Shown: positions 54,150-63,798, counted from the first letter of the stretch. The stretch: DNA of 64,000 nucleotides from Propionibacterium australiense (GCF_003666605.1 NZ_RCIV01000013.1:16301-80300), one strand, 5' to 3'. The notes: a model not told the origin generated them from the letters alone. Made by a program: numbers and translations.

Positions 54150-56078
54150 TCAGCGGTTCTCGCTGAGCAACTGCACGAGGTCACGTGTCATCGGGCTCAG
54201 CATCGTGTGGCCGACCGGTTCCGGCAGGGCCAGGCACCAGTTGGGGTAGACGCCGACAGTGCCGGGCATGTTCGGCCGCTCGCGCACCATGGCGGCATCG
54301 TCCAGGACGGCCAGCACGACCCTGCTCGGCGCGGAGCTGAGGCGGCGGTAGCGGGCCAGGATGGCGTCGTGGACATCCTGCCCGTCGACCTGATGGCAGG
54401 GCTTGTCGGGGTCGATACCGGCATCGGCGGCGAGCGAGCGCCGGGTGTGCTCGATCTGGGCCCAGTCGGCGTTCTTGCCGATGCGCCGCAGGGCCTCGAC
54501 GTCGGCGCCGGTGACGAGACCGGCGATGGTGACCTGGTCGTGGGTGGAGGAGGTGCCCACACCCAGCTCGGGGAAGTCATCGGTGTCGACGCGCATGGCG
54601 GAACGGTTGGCGAGCATGCCGATGTCGGCCATCGACTCGCGCACGCCGGGCGGGACGGTCCCCATGTCCTCACCGACGATCCAGGCGCCCGCGCGCATGG
54701 CCTCGAGTCGCAGGATCGCGAGCAGCGCGTGCACCGGGTAGTCGACGTAGACGCCATCGGCGGCGGTGCCGTCCTTCGGCACCCAGTACAGGCGCCACAG
54801 CTGCATGACGTGGTCGATGCGCAGCGCCTTGGCGTGGCGCAGACCCTCCTGGACCATCTCGATGAAGGGGCCGAAGTCGTTGCGGATGAGCTCCTGGGGG
54901 TTGAACGGCGGCAGGCCCCAGCGCTGCCCCTCGATGTTGTAGGTGTCGGGCGGGCAGCCGATCTCGAAGTCGAAGCACAGCGAGTCCTGGAAGACCCAGG
55001 CGTCCTCGCTGCCCTGGTCGAAACCCACCGCCAGGTCCGCGACGACATCGACCCCGCAGGTGCAGGCCTCGGCGTACTGCGCCTCGGCTATCCACTGGCA
55101 CCACGAGTAGAAGGCGACCTTGTCGGCGTGCTCCTCGGCCCAGCGGAGCACTGCTGGTGAGTCCGGTCGATGCAGTTCCCCGGGCCACTCCCGCCAGTTG
55201 GAGTTGTCGAGCTCGTCGGCGATGGCGCACCAGATCGCGAACATGCGAAGTGCCCGGCCACGGTGCCGGCAGAAATCGACGTATTCGATGTCCTCCTCGG
55301 TGCGCGCGACCTGCCAGATCCGCAGCAGCGCCTCCTTCTTGAGCGCCCAGACCGCGGGGCGGTCGATGAGACGTTCCCCGTTGAGGGCGCGCCCGGCCTC
55401 CGACAGGTCGGACAGGTCGACACGCTCGGCGCCCGGTGCGTGCCCCGGCGCGATGTGCAGGAGATTGAGGAACTGGCGGCTGGCCGGGGAGTACGGGGAG
55501 TCCTGCGGGTTGCTGACCGGGGCGATGGCGTGCACCGGCGAGACCTGGACGCAGTAGGCGTGCTGGGAGTGGGCGATACGGCAGATCCGGCCCAGGTCGC
55601 GGAAGTCGCCGATGCCCCAGGAGTCCCTCGACCGGGCCGAGTACAGCTGAATCTGCCAGCCCCAGCAACGCTCGGGCGTCCGCAGGCGCTCCGGAGCCGC
55701 GATGACGAAGCGGCGCTGGCCGGTGGCGGTGTGGAGGACGTGGTAGCCGGGCACGTCGACGACCCCGTGCGCCCGGTAGTGGTAGCCGTCCTCGAGAACG
55801 AGGTCGCCGAACAGTTCGGGGTGGTAGCGGCCCGGCGTGCAGACGAGCGGTTCGCCGATGCCGGGGGGAAGTCCCTCGCGGAAGTGGTCGTTGACGAGTT
55901 CAAGCGTGGCGGTGGGGACCTCGACGACGGTGCCGTGTGCGCTGAGGTAGCTGTCGGCCACGCCCAGCGGTTTCAGGCGTTTGAGTAGGTCATCACGACG
56001 CCGACAGCTCCCGATGCTCTCCGTGTCCACGCCCTGGCCACTGTGGCCACCGGCATGAGCAATCTCGTTCCAACTCAC
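54150..56078 (-). CDS. malQ: 4-alpha-glucanotransferase
   Basis: 642 aa, GH77. It moves alpha-1,4-glucan chains between oligosaccharides in maltodextrin and glycogen metabolism. An N-terminal beta-domain region of about 120 residues is followed by the TIM barrel with WGWQIQLYSARSRDSWGIGDFRDL (about 134-157). Catalytic residues: nucleophile Asp in ALRIDHVMQLWRLYWVP, acid/base Glu in WIVGEDMGTVPPGVRESM, and the transition-state Asp in STHDQVTIAGL. The start is GTG at 56078 with a TAGCCT -10 ending 6 nt upstream, so it is probably leaderless. It stands alone, divergent from the HSP90-family gene. Confidence 0.93.
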   Translation of the reverse strand: MSWNEIAHAGGHSGQGVDTESIGSCRRRDDLLKRLKPLGVADSYLSAHGTVVEVPTATLELVNDHFREGLPPGIGEPLVCTPGRYHPELFGDLVLEDGYHYRAHGVVDVPGYHVLHTATGQRRFVIAAPERLRTPERCWGWQIQLYSARSRDSWGIGDFRDLGRICRIAHSQHAYCVQVSPVHAIAPVSNPQDSPYSPASRQFLNLLHIAPGHAPGAERVDLSDLSEAGRALNGERLIDRPAVWALKKEALLRIWQVARTEEDIEYVDFCRHRGRALRMFAIWCAIADELDNSNWREWPGELHRPDSPAVLRWAEEHADKVAFYSWCQWIAEAQYAEACTCGVDVVADLAVGFDQGSEDAWVFQDSLCFDFEIGCPPDTYNIEGQRWGLPPFNPQELIRNDFGPFIEMVQEGLRHAKALRIDHVMQLWRLYWVPKDGTAADGVYVDYPVHALLAILRLEAMRAGAWIVGEDMGTVPPGVRESMADIGMLANRSAMRVDTDDFPELGVGTSSTHDQVTIAGLVTGADVEALRRIGKNADWAQIEHTRRSLAADAGIDPDKPCHQVDGQDVHDAILARYRRLSSAPSRVVLAVLDDAAMVRERPNMPGTVGVYPNWCLALPEPVGHTMLSPMTRDLVQLLSENR

Positions 56079-56084
56079 GGTTCT

Positions 56085-56090
56085 AGGCTA
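56085..56090 (-). promoter_or_regulatory. -10 element of a probable leaderless promoter for malQ
   Basis: TAGCCT on the minus strand followed by AGAACC and then the GTG start codon; no Shine-Dalgarno site. Confidence 0.45.
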
Positions 56091-56258
56091 TAAGGCCGGC
56101 TGATCAGATGAAGGATTGACCTTGTCACTGCCGGTTTTGTGGTGCTCCCAGCAGCGATCTGGCGAGCCTGTGAGGGTGCTCTGGCGGGGCTCCCTCCGGC
56201 TCGCCCCTGACTCGTCGGCCCAGGGCGCCGTGCCCGGCCGGGGCGCGGGGCGAGGCCC

Positions 56259-56264
56259 TAGGCT
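56259..56264 (+). promoter_or_regulatory. -10 element of a probable leaderless promoter for the HSP90 cluster
   Basis: TAGGCT ends 7 nt before the GTG start at 56272; no Shine-Dalgarno site. The whole cluster to 62827 would be read from here, with a separate ribosome site for the last gene. Confidence 0.45.
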
Positions 56265-56271
56265 TGGCCAC

Positions 56272-58077
56272 GTGCCCAGCAACGACGCCTTCCAGGTCGA
56301 CCTGCACGGTCTGGTCGACCTGCTCAGCCACAATCTCTACTCGAGCCCGCGCATCTTCGTGCGCGAGCTCCTGCAGAACGGCGTCGACGCGCTGACCGCT
56401 GCCGACCCGCGGCCGGACGACCGCCGGCCCGGCATCATGCTCGTCGGCTCGGACGTCTCGGCCGACGGGCGCATGCACTGCCTCGACTCCGGTGTCGGTC
56501 TCGACGAGGACGACGTGCGCACCTTCCTGGCGACCATCGGCGGCTCCTCCAAGCGCGGCCACGACGAGACGATGCTGGGCCGCTTCGGCATCGGCCTGCT
56601 CAGCTGCTTCGTCGTCACCGACCGGGTCGAGGTGCTCACCCGCAAGGGCGACGGGCCGCTGATCCGCTGGATCGGCCACGAGGACGGCACCCACGAGATG
56701 GCCGACCCGTCCGGTATCGACGACGAACGCACCGCCTGGCTGGCGGAGGGCCCGGGTACCTGCGTCTCGCTGCAACCGGTCAGCAGCACGGCGCAGTGGC
56801 TCACTGCCGGGCGCGTCACCGAGCTGGCCAAGACCTTCGGCGCCTATCTGCCCTACCGCATCGTCAGCGCCCGGGGCCCGGGCGCGACGACACCGGTCGC
56901 GCCCACGACGCCGCCGTGGCGGCTGGCCGGGCGCGCCCGCCGGCGCGAGTGCGAGAACCTCGCCCGCCGGCAGCTGGGCGTCGAACCCTTCGCCACCCTC
57001 CCCGTGGCCGTGCCCGAGGCCGGCCTGGACGGTGTCGTCGTCATCCTGGGCCAGCAGGCGCAGGCCGGCTCGCGCGGCGGCCACCGGGTCCACCTGCACG
57101 GCATGCTCGTCTCCGAGAACGTGCCCGGCCTGCTGCCCGACTGGGCCTTCTTCGCCCGCGCCGTCGTCGACTCCACCCGCCTTACGCCCACCGCCAGTCG
57201 TGAGGGACTCTACGAGGACGGCATGCTCGAGACGGTCCGGTCCGCGCTCGGCGAGCAGATCCGCCGCTGGATCCTGCGGCTGGCCGCCACCGACCAGGAC
57301 CGCATGAGGCGGTTCCTGTCGGTGCACGCCGTGGCCGCGAAGGCGATGGCGCTGGACGACGACGAACTCTTCGAGACCCTGCTGCCGGCGCTGCGCTTCG
57401 AGACGAACACCGGCGAGCTGACCCTGCCCGAGCTGGCCGGACGCACCGACGTCGTCCACGTCGCACGCACCATCGAGGACTACCGCCAGGTGGCCGCGGT
57501 CGGCGCCGCCCAGGGCATCGACATCCTCAACGGCGGCTACGTCTACGACACCGAACTCGCCCTGCGCGCCCCGCGGGTCATGACGGGCCTGCAGACCCGG
57601 CCCCTGTCGCCCCGCGACCTGGACGCCCACATCCGTGCCGTGCCCGAGGAGCGGCTGAGGGCCGCCCGCCCCGGCCTGGAACGGGCCCGCCAGGCGCTGA
57701 AGCTGCTCGACGTCGACGTCGAGCTGCGCGCCTTCGCGCCCGACACGATGCCCGCGCTCTACCTCGACGACGAGCAGGCGCGCGCCGCAGCCGTCTCCGA
57801 CGAGGTCGCCGCCGGGGCCGACGAGACCTGGGCTGCCCTGCTCGCGACGATGCGCCCGGCCCCGGCCCGGCCCCGGCTGCTGCTCAACGACGACAGCACA
57901 CTGGTGCGCAGGGTGCTCGACCTGGGCGATGACGAACTCGTCGCACCCGCCGCCGAGTCGCTCTACGCCCGCGCCCTGCTGGCCGCCGGACACCGGCTGC
58001 GCGCGGCCGACCTGGCGGCCGTCGACCACTCCTTCCTCGCCCTGCTCACCGTCGCCCTGGAGACCCGAGATGACTGA
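56272..58077 (+). CDS. HSP90-family ATPase (HtpG-like, divergent C-terminus)
   Basis: 601 aa from the GTG at 56272. The N-terminal GHKL ATPase is clear: FVRELLQNGVDAL (N box, about 24-36), CLDSGVGLDEDDV (Asp-x-Gly-x-Gly near 70), and MLGRFGIGLLSCFV near 101 in place of GQFGVGFYS. The middle domain has the ATP-contacting Arg in TASREGLYEDGML near 308. The last 170 residues are weakly like HtpG, with VMTGLQTRPLSPRDLD and an Ala/Arg-rich end, so dimerisation may differ. Length is close to the 610-640 aa of HtpG. Its end overlaps the next gene by 8 nt, and the cluster continues with two helical-repeat genes, so it looks like a dedicated HSP90 with its own partners, not the housekeeping one. Confidence 0.88.
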   Translation: MPSNDAFQVDLHGLVDLLSHNLYSSPRIFVRELLQNGVDALTAADPRPDDRRPGIMLVGSDVSADGRMHCLDSGVGLDEDDVRTFLATIGGSSKRGHDETMLGRFGIGLLSCFVVTDRVEVLTRKGDGPLIRWIGHEDGTHEMADPSGIDDERTAWLAEGPGTCVSLQPVSSTAQWLTAGRVTELAKTFGAYLPYRIVSARGPGATTPVAPTTPPWRLAGRARRRECENLARRQLGVEPFATLPVAVPEAGLDGVVVILGQQAQAGSRGGHRVHLHGMLVSENVPGLLPDWAFFARAVVDSTRLTPTASREGLYEDGMLETVRSALGEQIRRWILRLAATDQDRMRRFLSVHAVAAKAMALDDDELFETLLPALRFETNTGELTLPELAGRTDVVHVARTIEDYRQVAAVGAAQGIDILNGGYVYDTELALRAPRVMTGLQTRPLSPRDLDAHIRAVPEERLRAARPGLERARQALKLLDVDVELRAFAPDTMPALYLDDEQARAAAVSDEVAAGADETWAALLATMRPAPARPRLLLNDDSTLVRRVLDLGDDELVAPAAESLYARALLAAGHRLRAADLAAVDHSFLALLTVALETRDD

Positions 58078-59878
58078 CAACACCCCACCACGGCCGGTCA
58101 GCGGCCTCTCGCGGCACCGCTTCGCCCCGCCCCTCGAGGCAGTGGCGCAGGCCGATGCCCGCGGCCTCGCCGAACTGTTCATCGCCGCGACCCGCTGGGG
58201 CGGCCGCGACACCCAGCAGGCCGTCATCGCACGCTGGGAGGAGCTGCGCGACGGGGCCATCGAATGGGCCAGGGCGACCGGCGAGCCCGAGCTGCTCCAT
58301 GCGCTGGCCTGCCTCGAGATGGACACCGAGATCGCCGACTTCGCCGCCACCGACGCCCGCGACCTGGAGCGCATCGAGACCGCGATCGACCTGTTCACCC
58401 GAGCCGGGGCCACCGCCCGCGCACTCGACCTGGAGCACCTGCTCGCCGTCGAACTGGACAACGACCCGGTGCGCGGCGACATGCTGCTCGACCGGATCCG
58501 CGACACCGGCGACCCGAGCGCTCTGCTCACCTCCATCTCGCGCAGCCGGATCGACGTCGAGGACCTCGACGCCGTGCGCGCCCGCCTCGCCGAACTGCGC
58601 GCCCTGGCCGTGGACGTGACGAGCGAGCCGATGACCCGCATGCGGATGGGTTCCGCGATCCTCTACCTCGGCCCGACCTTCGACAGCGTCCTCGACCTGC
58701 CCGACATCGTCGACGCCTATCTGCTCGACGACGAGTTCCCCATGCTGCGCTCCAGGCAGGCGCGGCGCCGCGCGGTGCTGGCCCAGCAGACCGGCCAGGG
58801 CGCCCAGGCCGTCGCCATCCTGCGCGCCGAGGCGGACCGCCAGCGCTGGATGGGCGAGACGGTGGAGCTGACCAGGGTCATGCACCGGCTCTCCGACCAG
58901 CTGGAGGCCCTGGGCGATCCGGTCGGCGCCGAGCAGGCGATCCGTGAGGCCGTCGCCGCCGCCCACTCCTCCGGGGTCACCAAGTACGAGGTGGACGCGC
59001 TCAAGGGTCTCGCCATGCGCCTGCTCAACCAGGACCGGGTCGTCGAGGGCGCCACGGTCGTGGACGAGGCACTGGCCCTGCTCGCAACCGTCGACGGGCC
59101 CCGCCACCTCATCATCGGCCAGGACCTCATCGAGGCCCACTGGGCCCTGTGCGACATGGGGGCGCGCGTCCACCACGAGCTCGACCACGCCGACCGGGCC
59201 TGCGCCCTGGCCCGCGAGGCGGCGCAGGACGCCGAGCAGCTCGGTGAACCCGGCCGCGCCTCCATCATGTGGGAGCTCGTCGGCGAGGCGATCATGCCCA
59301 CCGACGCCGCCGAGTCCGACCGGGCCTTCGAACAGGCCGCCCGGCTGGCCCACCAGGACCAGGACGGCCTGCGCGTCCTCGAGATGACCCGCCGGCGGGC
59401 CTGGGCCATCGCCATCTGCACCGGCACGAAGGAGGCCGCCCAGATGCAGGAGAAGGCCCAGCGGATCGCCGAGCAGCTGCGTGACACCCTCGCCGCGAAC
59501 CCAGAACTGGCCCGCACCAGCGGGGTCGACGGGGAGATGCTCGTCCTGGGCGTCAAGATCGAGCAGGCCAAGCTGATTGCGGTCTCCAAGGCCTACGAGA
59601 ACGCCATCGGCTGGCTGGTCGGGCTGCCGGAGCAGGCCGCCGAGCACGGCGACCGGGCCCTGGCCATGGACGGCTTCTGGCTGCGCGCCCGGCTGTGCCT
59701 GCAACTCGACATGGAGCAGGACGCCTTCACCGCCCTTGGCCGCTGCCTGCAGCTGGCCGACTGCAGCGGTGACGAGCAGACACGCCGGCAGATACTGGCC
59801 GCCGGCCGCGACTGGCTCGCCGAGCACGGCCGTCACGAGGAGGCCGCACGCTACTGGAACGACAACCAGGCACAGTAA
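58070..59878 (+). CDS. helical-repeat (TPR-like) protein, HSP90-linked, copy 1
   Basis: 602 aa; ATG at 58070 inside the last codons of the HSP90 gene. The whole chain is helical and rich in A, E, R and D with tandem helix pairs of TPR-like spacing, for example HALACLEMDTEIADFAATDARDLERIETAIDLFTRAGATARALDLEHLL and ALLATVDGPRHLIIGQDLIEAHWALCDMGARVHHELDHADRACALAREAAQDAEQ. No catalytic motif, membrane segment or signal peptide. Residues 20-590 are a paralogue of the C-terminal 575 residues of the next protein (compare TRWGGRDTQQAVIARWEELRDGA with VRWGGLSAERALLARWRELREKA). TPR proteins are classic HSP90 partners, which makes a co-chaperone or sensor role likely but unproven. Confidence 0.8.
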   Translation: MTDNTPPRPVSGLSRHRFAPPLEAVAQADARGLAELFIAATRWGGRDTQQAVIARWEELRDGAIEWARATGEPELLHALACLEMDTEIADFAATDARDLERIETAIDLFTRAGATARALDLEHLLAVELDNDPVRGDMLLDRIRDTGDPSALLTSISRSRIDVEDLDAVRARLAELRALAVDVTSEPMTRMRMGSAILYLGPTFDSVLDLPDIVDAYLLDDEFPMLRSRQARRRAVLAQQTGQGAQAVAILRAEADRQRWMGETVELTRVMHRLSDQLEALGDPVGAEQAIREAVAAAHSSGVTKYEVDALKGLAMRLLNQDRVVEGATVVDEALALLATVDGPRHLIIGQDLIEAHWALCDMGARVHHELDHADRACALAREAAQDAEQLGEPGRASIMWELVGEAIMPTDAAESDRAFEQAARLAHQDQDGLRVLEMTRRRAWAIAICTGTKEAAQMQEKAQRIAEQLRDTLAANPELARTSGVDGEMLVLGVKIEQAKLIAVSKAYENAIGWLVGLPEQAAEHGDRALAMDGFWLRARLCLQLDMEQDAFTALGRCLQLADCSGDEQTRRQILAAGRDWLAEHGRHEEAARYWNDNQAQ

Positions 59879-59899
59879 CCACCCCCTAGGAGAAGAATC

Positions 59900-62827
59900 A
59901 TGAGCGACGAGGACATCCGCGACCGGATCATCCAGCTGCACGACACGGCGATCCAGCGCCCCTACGCCGAGCGGATCGCGCCGCTGCGGCAGGCCGTCGA
60001 AATGGCAGATGAGATCGGCGATGAGGGCCTGGGCATCGCCATGCGCCTGGCGTTCGTCTCGGCCCTCGTCTTCGGCGGTCGCGTCTCGGAGGCCTTCGTG
60101 CCGTTCGCCTGGCTCGTCCAGCGCTACGACGCCGACTCGCCCGCCCTCACCGACCGCTACCGCTTTCGCATTCTGTGGAGCAACAAGTGGATGGTCGATC
60201 ACGCCACGGCCTACCCGCAGATCCCGCTCGACCAGATCGAGGCACTGCTGGCAGACATGCGGCGGCGCTACGCGGCGGCCGGAATCGGACCCGAACCGGT
60301 CGCCCACTGCACCTACAAGCTCGCCTCGTCCACTCGCGGTGACGACAGCGCAGCGGCCGAGTTCGCCGCCTGGACCGCCCTGCCCCGCTGCGACATGAGC
60401 GACTGCCAGGTCTGCTCGTCCCGCGGCCAGGCGAGTTACTGGTCCGGCCAGGGGCAGTACGAGCGGGCCCTCGAACTGCTCGCCCCCGCCCTGCGCGGCG
60501 ACGCCACGTGCGCCGAGGAGCCGGGCTCCTCGCTGAGCCTGGCCGCGGTGTGCGCCGCCGAGCTGGGCCGGATGGACGAGGCCGCCGACTACCATCTGCG
60601 CGCCTGGCGTGAGATCCGCGACGAGGAGGGGCGCGCCTCGGACGTGGCGAGGAACATCCTGCTGTGCGCCCGCACCGGCGCCCTGGCCCGGGGCCTGGAA
60701 CTGCTGGCCTACCGCTGGGAGCAGGTGCGCGAGTTCGACGCGCCCAGCACCAGCATGAACCTGCGGGCCGCAGCCGCGCGCCTGATCGGCGCCTGCCTCG
60801 CCGAGGGCATGGCCGGCCAGCGTCTGCTCACCCGCAGCGGCGAGGAGATCGTCATCGACGAGGGCCTCTACGACGAGCTGTCGGGCCAGGCCCTCGACCT
60901 GGCCGCCGCCTTCGACGCCCGAAACGGGAACGATTTCGAGAGCACCACGCTGCGCAGGGGGTACCTGGAGGCGGGGCCCCTAACCCCCCTGCCCCTCGCC
61001 CCGGGCGTCGCCGGCTCCCGCAGCGTCTTCGCCCCCGACGGCGACTCGCAGCACCCGCTGTCCCCGACGGCGGACGAGATCGCCGGCGCCGGGGTCATGG
61101 ACCTCATGGGGCTCTTCGACCGCGTCGTCCGCTGGGGCGGGCTCAGCGCCGAGCGTGCGCTACTGGCACGCTGGCGCGAACTGCGAGAGAAGGCGATCTC
61201 GCAGGCCGACATCAGCGATGACCCGGACTTCCTGGAGCAGGTCGCGCTCGCCGAGCTCAACATCACCGGTCTCGACCCGGACCTACGGGTCTCGGCCGAA
61301 CTGGAGAGCAACGAGACCGGCATCCGCCTGCTGCAGGCCAGTGGCGGACCCGACAGGGCGCTCGGCGTCGAGTACTGGCTGGCCATGACGATCACCCACG
61401 ACCAGGAGCGTGCCGGCGAACTGCTCGCCCGCATCCGCGCCACGGGCTCGCCCGGCCGCATCCTGTCTGCGCTCAACCACACGCCGCTCGACGCCGACTC
61501 ACCGGAGGCCTGCCACCAACGCCGCGAGGAACTGCTCGCGCTGGGGGTCACACCCGGCTCCGAACCCTGGGAACGCAATGCCCTCGGCCACCTGCTGCTG
61601 CAGGCCGGTTCGGCGCCCGACCGGGTGCGCAGCACCTGGGATGAGGTGGAGTCCTACTTTCCCGACCCCGATGAATTCCCCTCGATCAGGCAGCACCTGG
61701 GCATGTCCAGGATCTCGACCCTGTGGAACGCGGATGAGCGGGACGAGGCGATGGCGGTGTGTGACCGGCTCATCGACTACCACACGCGGATGGGGACGGT
61801 GGGTCTGCTCGCCAACGCGCTGGGCCAGCGGGCGCTGATGAGCGAGGCCCGTGAGGACGCCCCCGAGGCGGAGCGCTGCTACCAGATGGCGCTCGCCGCG
61901 GCCCAGGCTTCCGGCAAGAGAGCCGTCATGACCGATGTCCGCTGGGACCTGGCCGATCTGCTCATGCGCCAGGGCCGGAACGTGGAGGCCATCGAGATCG
62001 TCGAGCACGCCCTGGCGGACCTGGAGATCCCCGATGACCCGTTCGTGTCGTGGAGCCCCGACAAGATGCTGTACCAGCGCGCCAATCTGCTGCACATGGG
62101 TGCCCGCCTGTGCGAGGCGCTGGGTGAGAACGACCGTGCCGTCTCTCTGGCCCGCCGTGGCGCCGCCGATGCCCAGCAACTGGACGCCCCGGGAGCCGCT
62201 GCCTTTCTGCTCGGGATCGTTGGTGACGGGCTGCGCGCCTCCGACGCGGTCGAGTCGCTGCGGGCGTACACGCAGGCCGCCGAGCAGGCCCGCGCCGCCG
62301 GCGACGAGATGGAACTGCTGAGGCTGCAGCGCCGCCGCATGTGGGCCGCGGCCGAGGCTGACGGCCTGGACGCCGGCCTTGCCGCGCACGCCGAGGCGAC
62401 CGCGGCCGGCCAGGCACTGTGCGACCGGGTGCTGACCGACACCGAGTTCGCGGAGCGGATGAACATCGACACCGAGCTGACGATGCTCGACGTAGCGGTC
62501 GACCGGGTGCGGCTACTGGCCACTCACCGCGCCTACGACCAGGCCCTGACCGAGCTCGGTGACGCGCCCGAGCAGATCCTCGCCCACGGCAACGAGGAGT
62601 TCGCGGCCTCGGCACACGACTTGCGCGCCCGGATCCGGCTCGCCGTCAACGACGAGCGCGGCGCCTTTGCCGACATCGCGGCGGGAATGGAGCTGGCCGA
62701 CCGGATGCAGGACACCGGGCTGCGCGGCGAGTTCGCTGCGCTCGGCGCCAACTGGCTCGACGGCGAGGGCCGTGGTGACGAGGCCGAACAGTTCTGGGCA
62801 GCCAACAACGGCCAGCAGCAGGAGTGA
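59900..62827 (+). CDS. large helical-repeat (TPR-like) protein, HSP90-linked, copy 2 with extra N-terminal half
   Basis: 975 aa from an ATG with AGGAGAAG. Residues 1-370 are a separate TPR-like solenoid (QYERALELLAPALRG, ELGRMDEAADYHLRAW) with a small cysteine cluster RCDMSDCQVCSSRG near 160-173 that could bind metal. A linker at about 370-390 (FAPDGDSQHPLSPTADE) joins it to a second solenoid of about 580 residues that is a diverged duplicate of the preceding protein, ending HGNEEFAASAHDLRARIRLAVNDERGAF. The gene follows copy 1 by 21 nt, so all three form one operon. No enzyme motif is visible. I read it as a scaffold or sensor for the HSP90 protein. Duplication and fusion gave the present form. 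Confidence 0.8.
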   Translation: MSDEDIRDRIIQLHDTAIQRPYAERIAPLRQAVEMADEIGDEGLGIAMRLAFVSALVFGGRVSEAFVPFAWLVQRYDADSPALTDRYRFRILWSNKWMVDHATAYPQIPLDQIEALLADMRRRYAAAGIGPEPVAHCTYKLASSTRGDDSAAAEFAAWTALPRCDMSDCQVCSSRGQASYWSGQGQYERALELLAPALRGDATCAEEPGSSLSLAAVCAAELGRMDEAADYHLRAWREIRDEEGRASDVARNILLCARTGALARGLELLAYRWEQVREFDAPSTSMNLRAAAARLIGACLAEGMAGQRLLTRSGEEIVIDEGLYDELSGQALDLAAAFDARNGNDFESTTLRRGYLEAGPLTPLPLAPGVAGSRSVFAPDGDSQHPLSPTADEIAGAGVMDLMGLFDRVVRWGGLSAERALLARWRELREKAISQADISDDPDFLEQVALAELNITGLDPDLRVSAELESNETGIRLLQASGGPDRALGVEYWLAMTITHDQERAGELLARIRATGSPGRILSALNHTPLDADSPEACHQRREELLALGVTPGSEPWERNALGHLLLQAGSAPDRVRSTWDEVESYFPDPDEFPSIRQHLGMSRISTLWNADERDEAMAVCDRLIDYHTRMGTVGLLANALGQRALMSEAREDAPEAERCYQMALAAAQASGKRAVMTDVRWDLADLLMRQGRNVEAIEIVEHALADLEIPDDPFVSWSPDKMLYQRANLLHMGARLCEALGENDRAVSLARRGAADAQQLDAPGAAAFLLGIVGDGLRASDAVESLRAYTQAAEQARAAGDEMELLRLQRRRMWAAAEADGLDAGLAAHAEATAAGQALCDRVLTDTEFAERMNIDTELTMLDVAVDRVRLLATHRAYDQALTELGDAPEQILAHGNEEFAASAHDLRARIRLAVNDERGAFADIAAGMELADRMQDTGLRGEFAALGANWLDGEGRGDEAEQFWAANNGQQQE

Positions 62828-63000
62828 GCGGGACCGCCCCGGCATGGCCTGGTCAGCCCGACAGGGGCACGTGCCCCGACGGCGGGGTGGCCAGTGATGC
62901 GGCTGCCCGCGCTCGGCCCGCCGGGACCCTGGATTGGACCAGCCCCGCGTTGTGGTGTGGGGGCATGTCCGCGCCCGGCCTGCCGGAACAGGGTGGGGAC

Positions 63001-63027
63001 GGGAACTGCCTGCCGAGCAGGGTTCCC
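63001..63027. terminator. hairpin between the helical-repeat gene and acyP
   Basis: GGGAAC (63001-63006) with GTTCCC (63022-63027) and CCTGC with GCAGG stack around a 3-nt CGA loop, with a 2-nt bulge: 11 pairs in all. Placed between two convergent genes in a 289-bp gap that holds no other gene. Confidence 0.45.
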
Positions 63028-63116
63028 CGGGCATGCGAAAACTTCCGGCCTTCCCTTACCAGAGCAGGCCCTGATCTGCCGGGGCGGGGGACTGGGTTCC
63101 GGTGCGGTCGGCAGGA

Positions 63117-63395
63117 TCAGCGGACCGTGAACTCGGCCAAGCCGGGTTGGTGCGGAGCCTCGCGCACCTGGAGCCCGCGGACCTGCGCGTAGCCGGGCCC
63201 CTCCCGAACCCATGCCAGGAAGGTCTCGACAACGAGTTCACCGCCTTGGACGAACATCTCGACGTCGCCGTTCGGCAGATTGCGCACCCACCCGGTCAGG
63301 CCGAGCGCCTCGGCCTGCTGCAGGACGTGCCAGCGGAAACCGACGCCTTGGACGAGGCCGCTGGCCACCGCGTGGACGCTCCGCACAGCACTCAT
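63117..63395 (-). CDS. acyP: acylphosphatase
   Basis: 92 aa from the ATG at 63395 with a GGGAGGGA site; a longer upstream frame has no such site. It hydrolyses acyl phosphates such as acetyl phosphate. The family signature is complete: SGLVQGVGFRWHVLQQA (residues 12-28) with the phosphate-binding Arg, then GLTGWVRNLPNGDVEMFVQG (about 34-53) with the catalytic Asn in RNLPNG. Length equals the usual 90-95 aa. It may help dispose of excess acetyl phosphate made by Pta in the same cell. Confidence 0.93.
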   Translation of the reverse strand: MSAVRSVHAVASGLVQGVGFRWHVLQQAEALGLTGWVRNLPNGDVEMFVQGGELVVETFLAWVREGPGYAQVRGLQVREAPHQPGLAEFTVR

Positions 63396-63798
63396 GATTC
63401 GTCCCTCCCGCCGTCTGCTGCTCGGTGCCCCAAGCCTAACCACAACCGGTTGTCTGCTCAGGAGGCCGGAATCTGCTCCCCTGAGCGCATGTGCTGCGCG
63501 GGCGTGCGCTATGCCTTGCCTAGTAGGGGCAGCCTCTTCTGTGGCGGCATTCAACTGTCCGGACTACAAGGATGGGCCACTGCCCAAGCCAATGGGGCTG
63601 TGAATAAGCCTCAAGGATTTTGATCGAGCTCCCACCCCTCAATAGTCACATTTCCGATGCTCCAATTGATTGTCCAGTCGACCTCCGTGAAAAAGCCTTG
63701 AAGTGAATCATAGTCCATGACCCAATTGTCATATGGCCGTCATGAAACGAAATCGTATTTTGATGGATTCGTGGTCTTGTTTCGGATATGATTGAGAC
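63396..63798. other. A+T-rich intergenic region before the IS element
   Basis: 403 bp. From about 63600 the base composition drops sharply below that of the rest of the window, with runs such as GTATTTTGATGG, matching the foreign element that starts at 63799. No gene, hairpin or attachment site is obvious. An IS left end and its TA target should lie here, but without the right end I cannot mark it. Confidence 0.5.

Noticed and set aside
58046..60595. Long minus-strand frame opposite the helical-repeat genes.
   Set aside because: Composition artefact without ribosome site or motifs.
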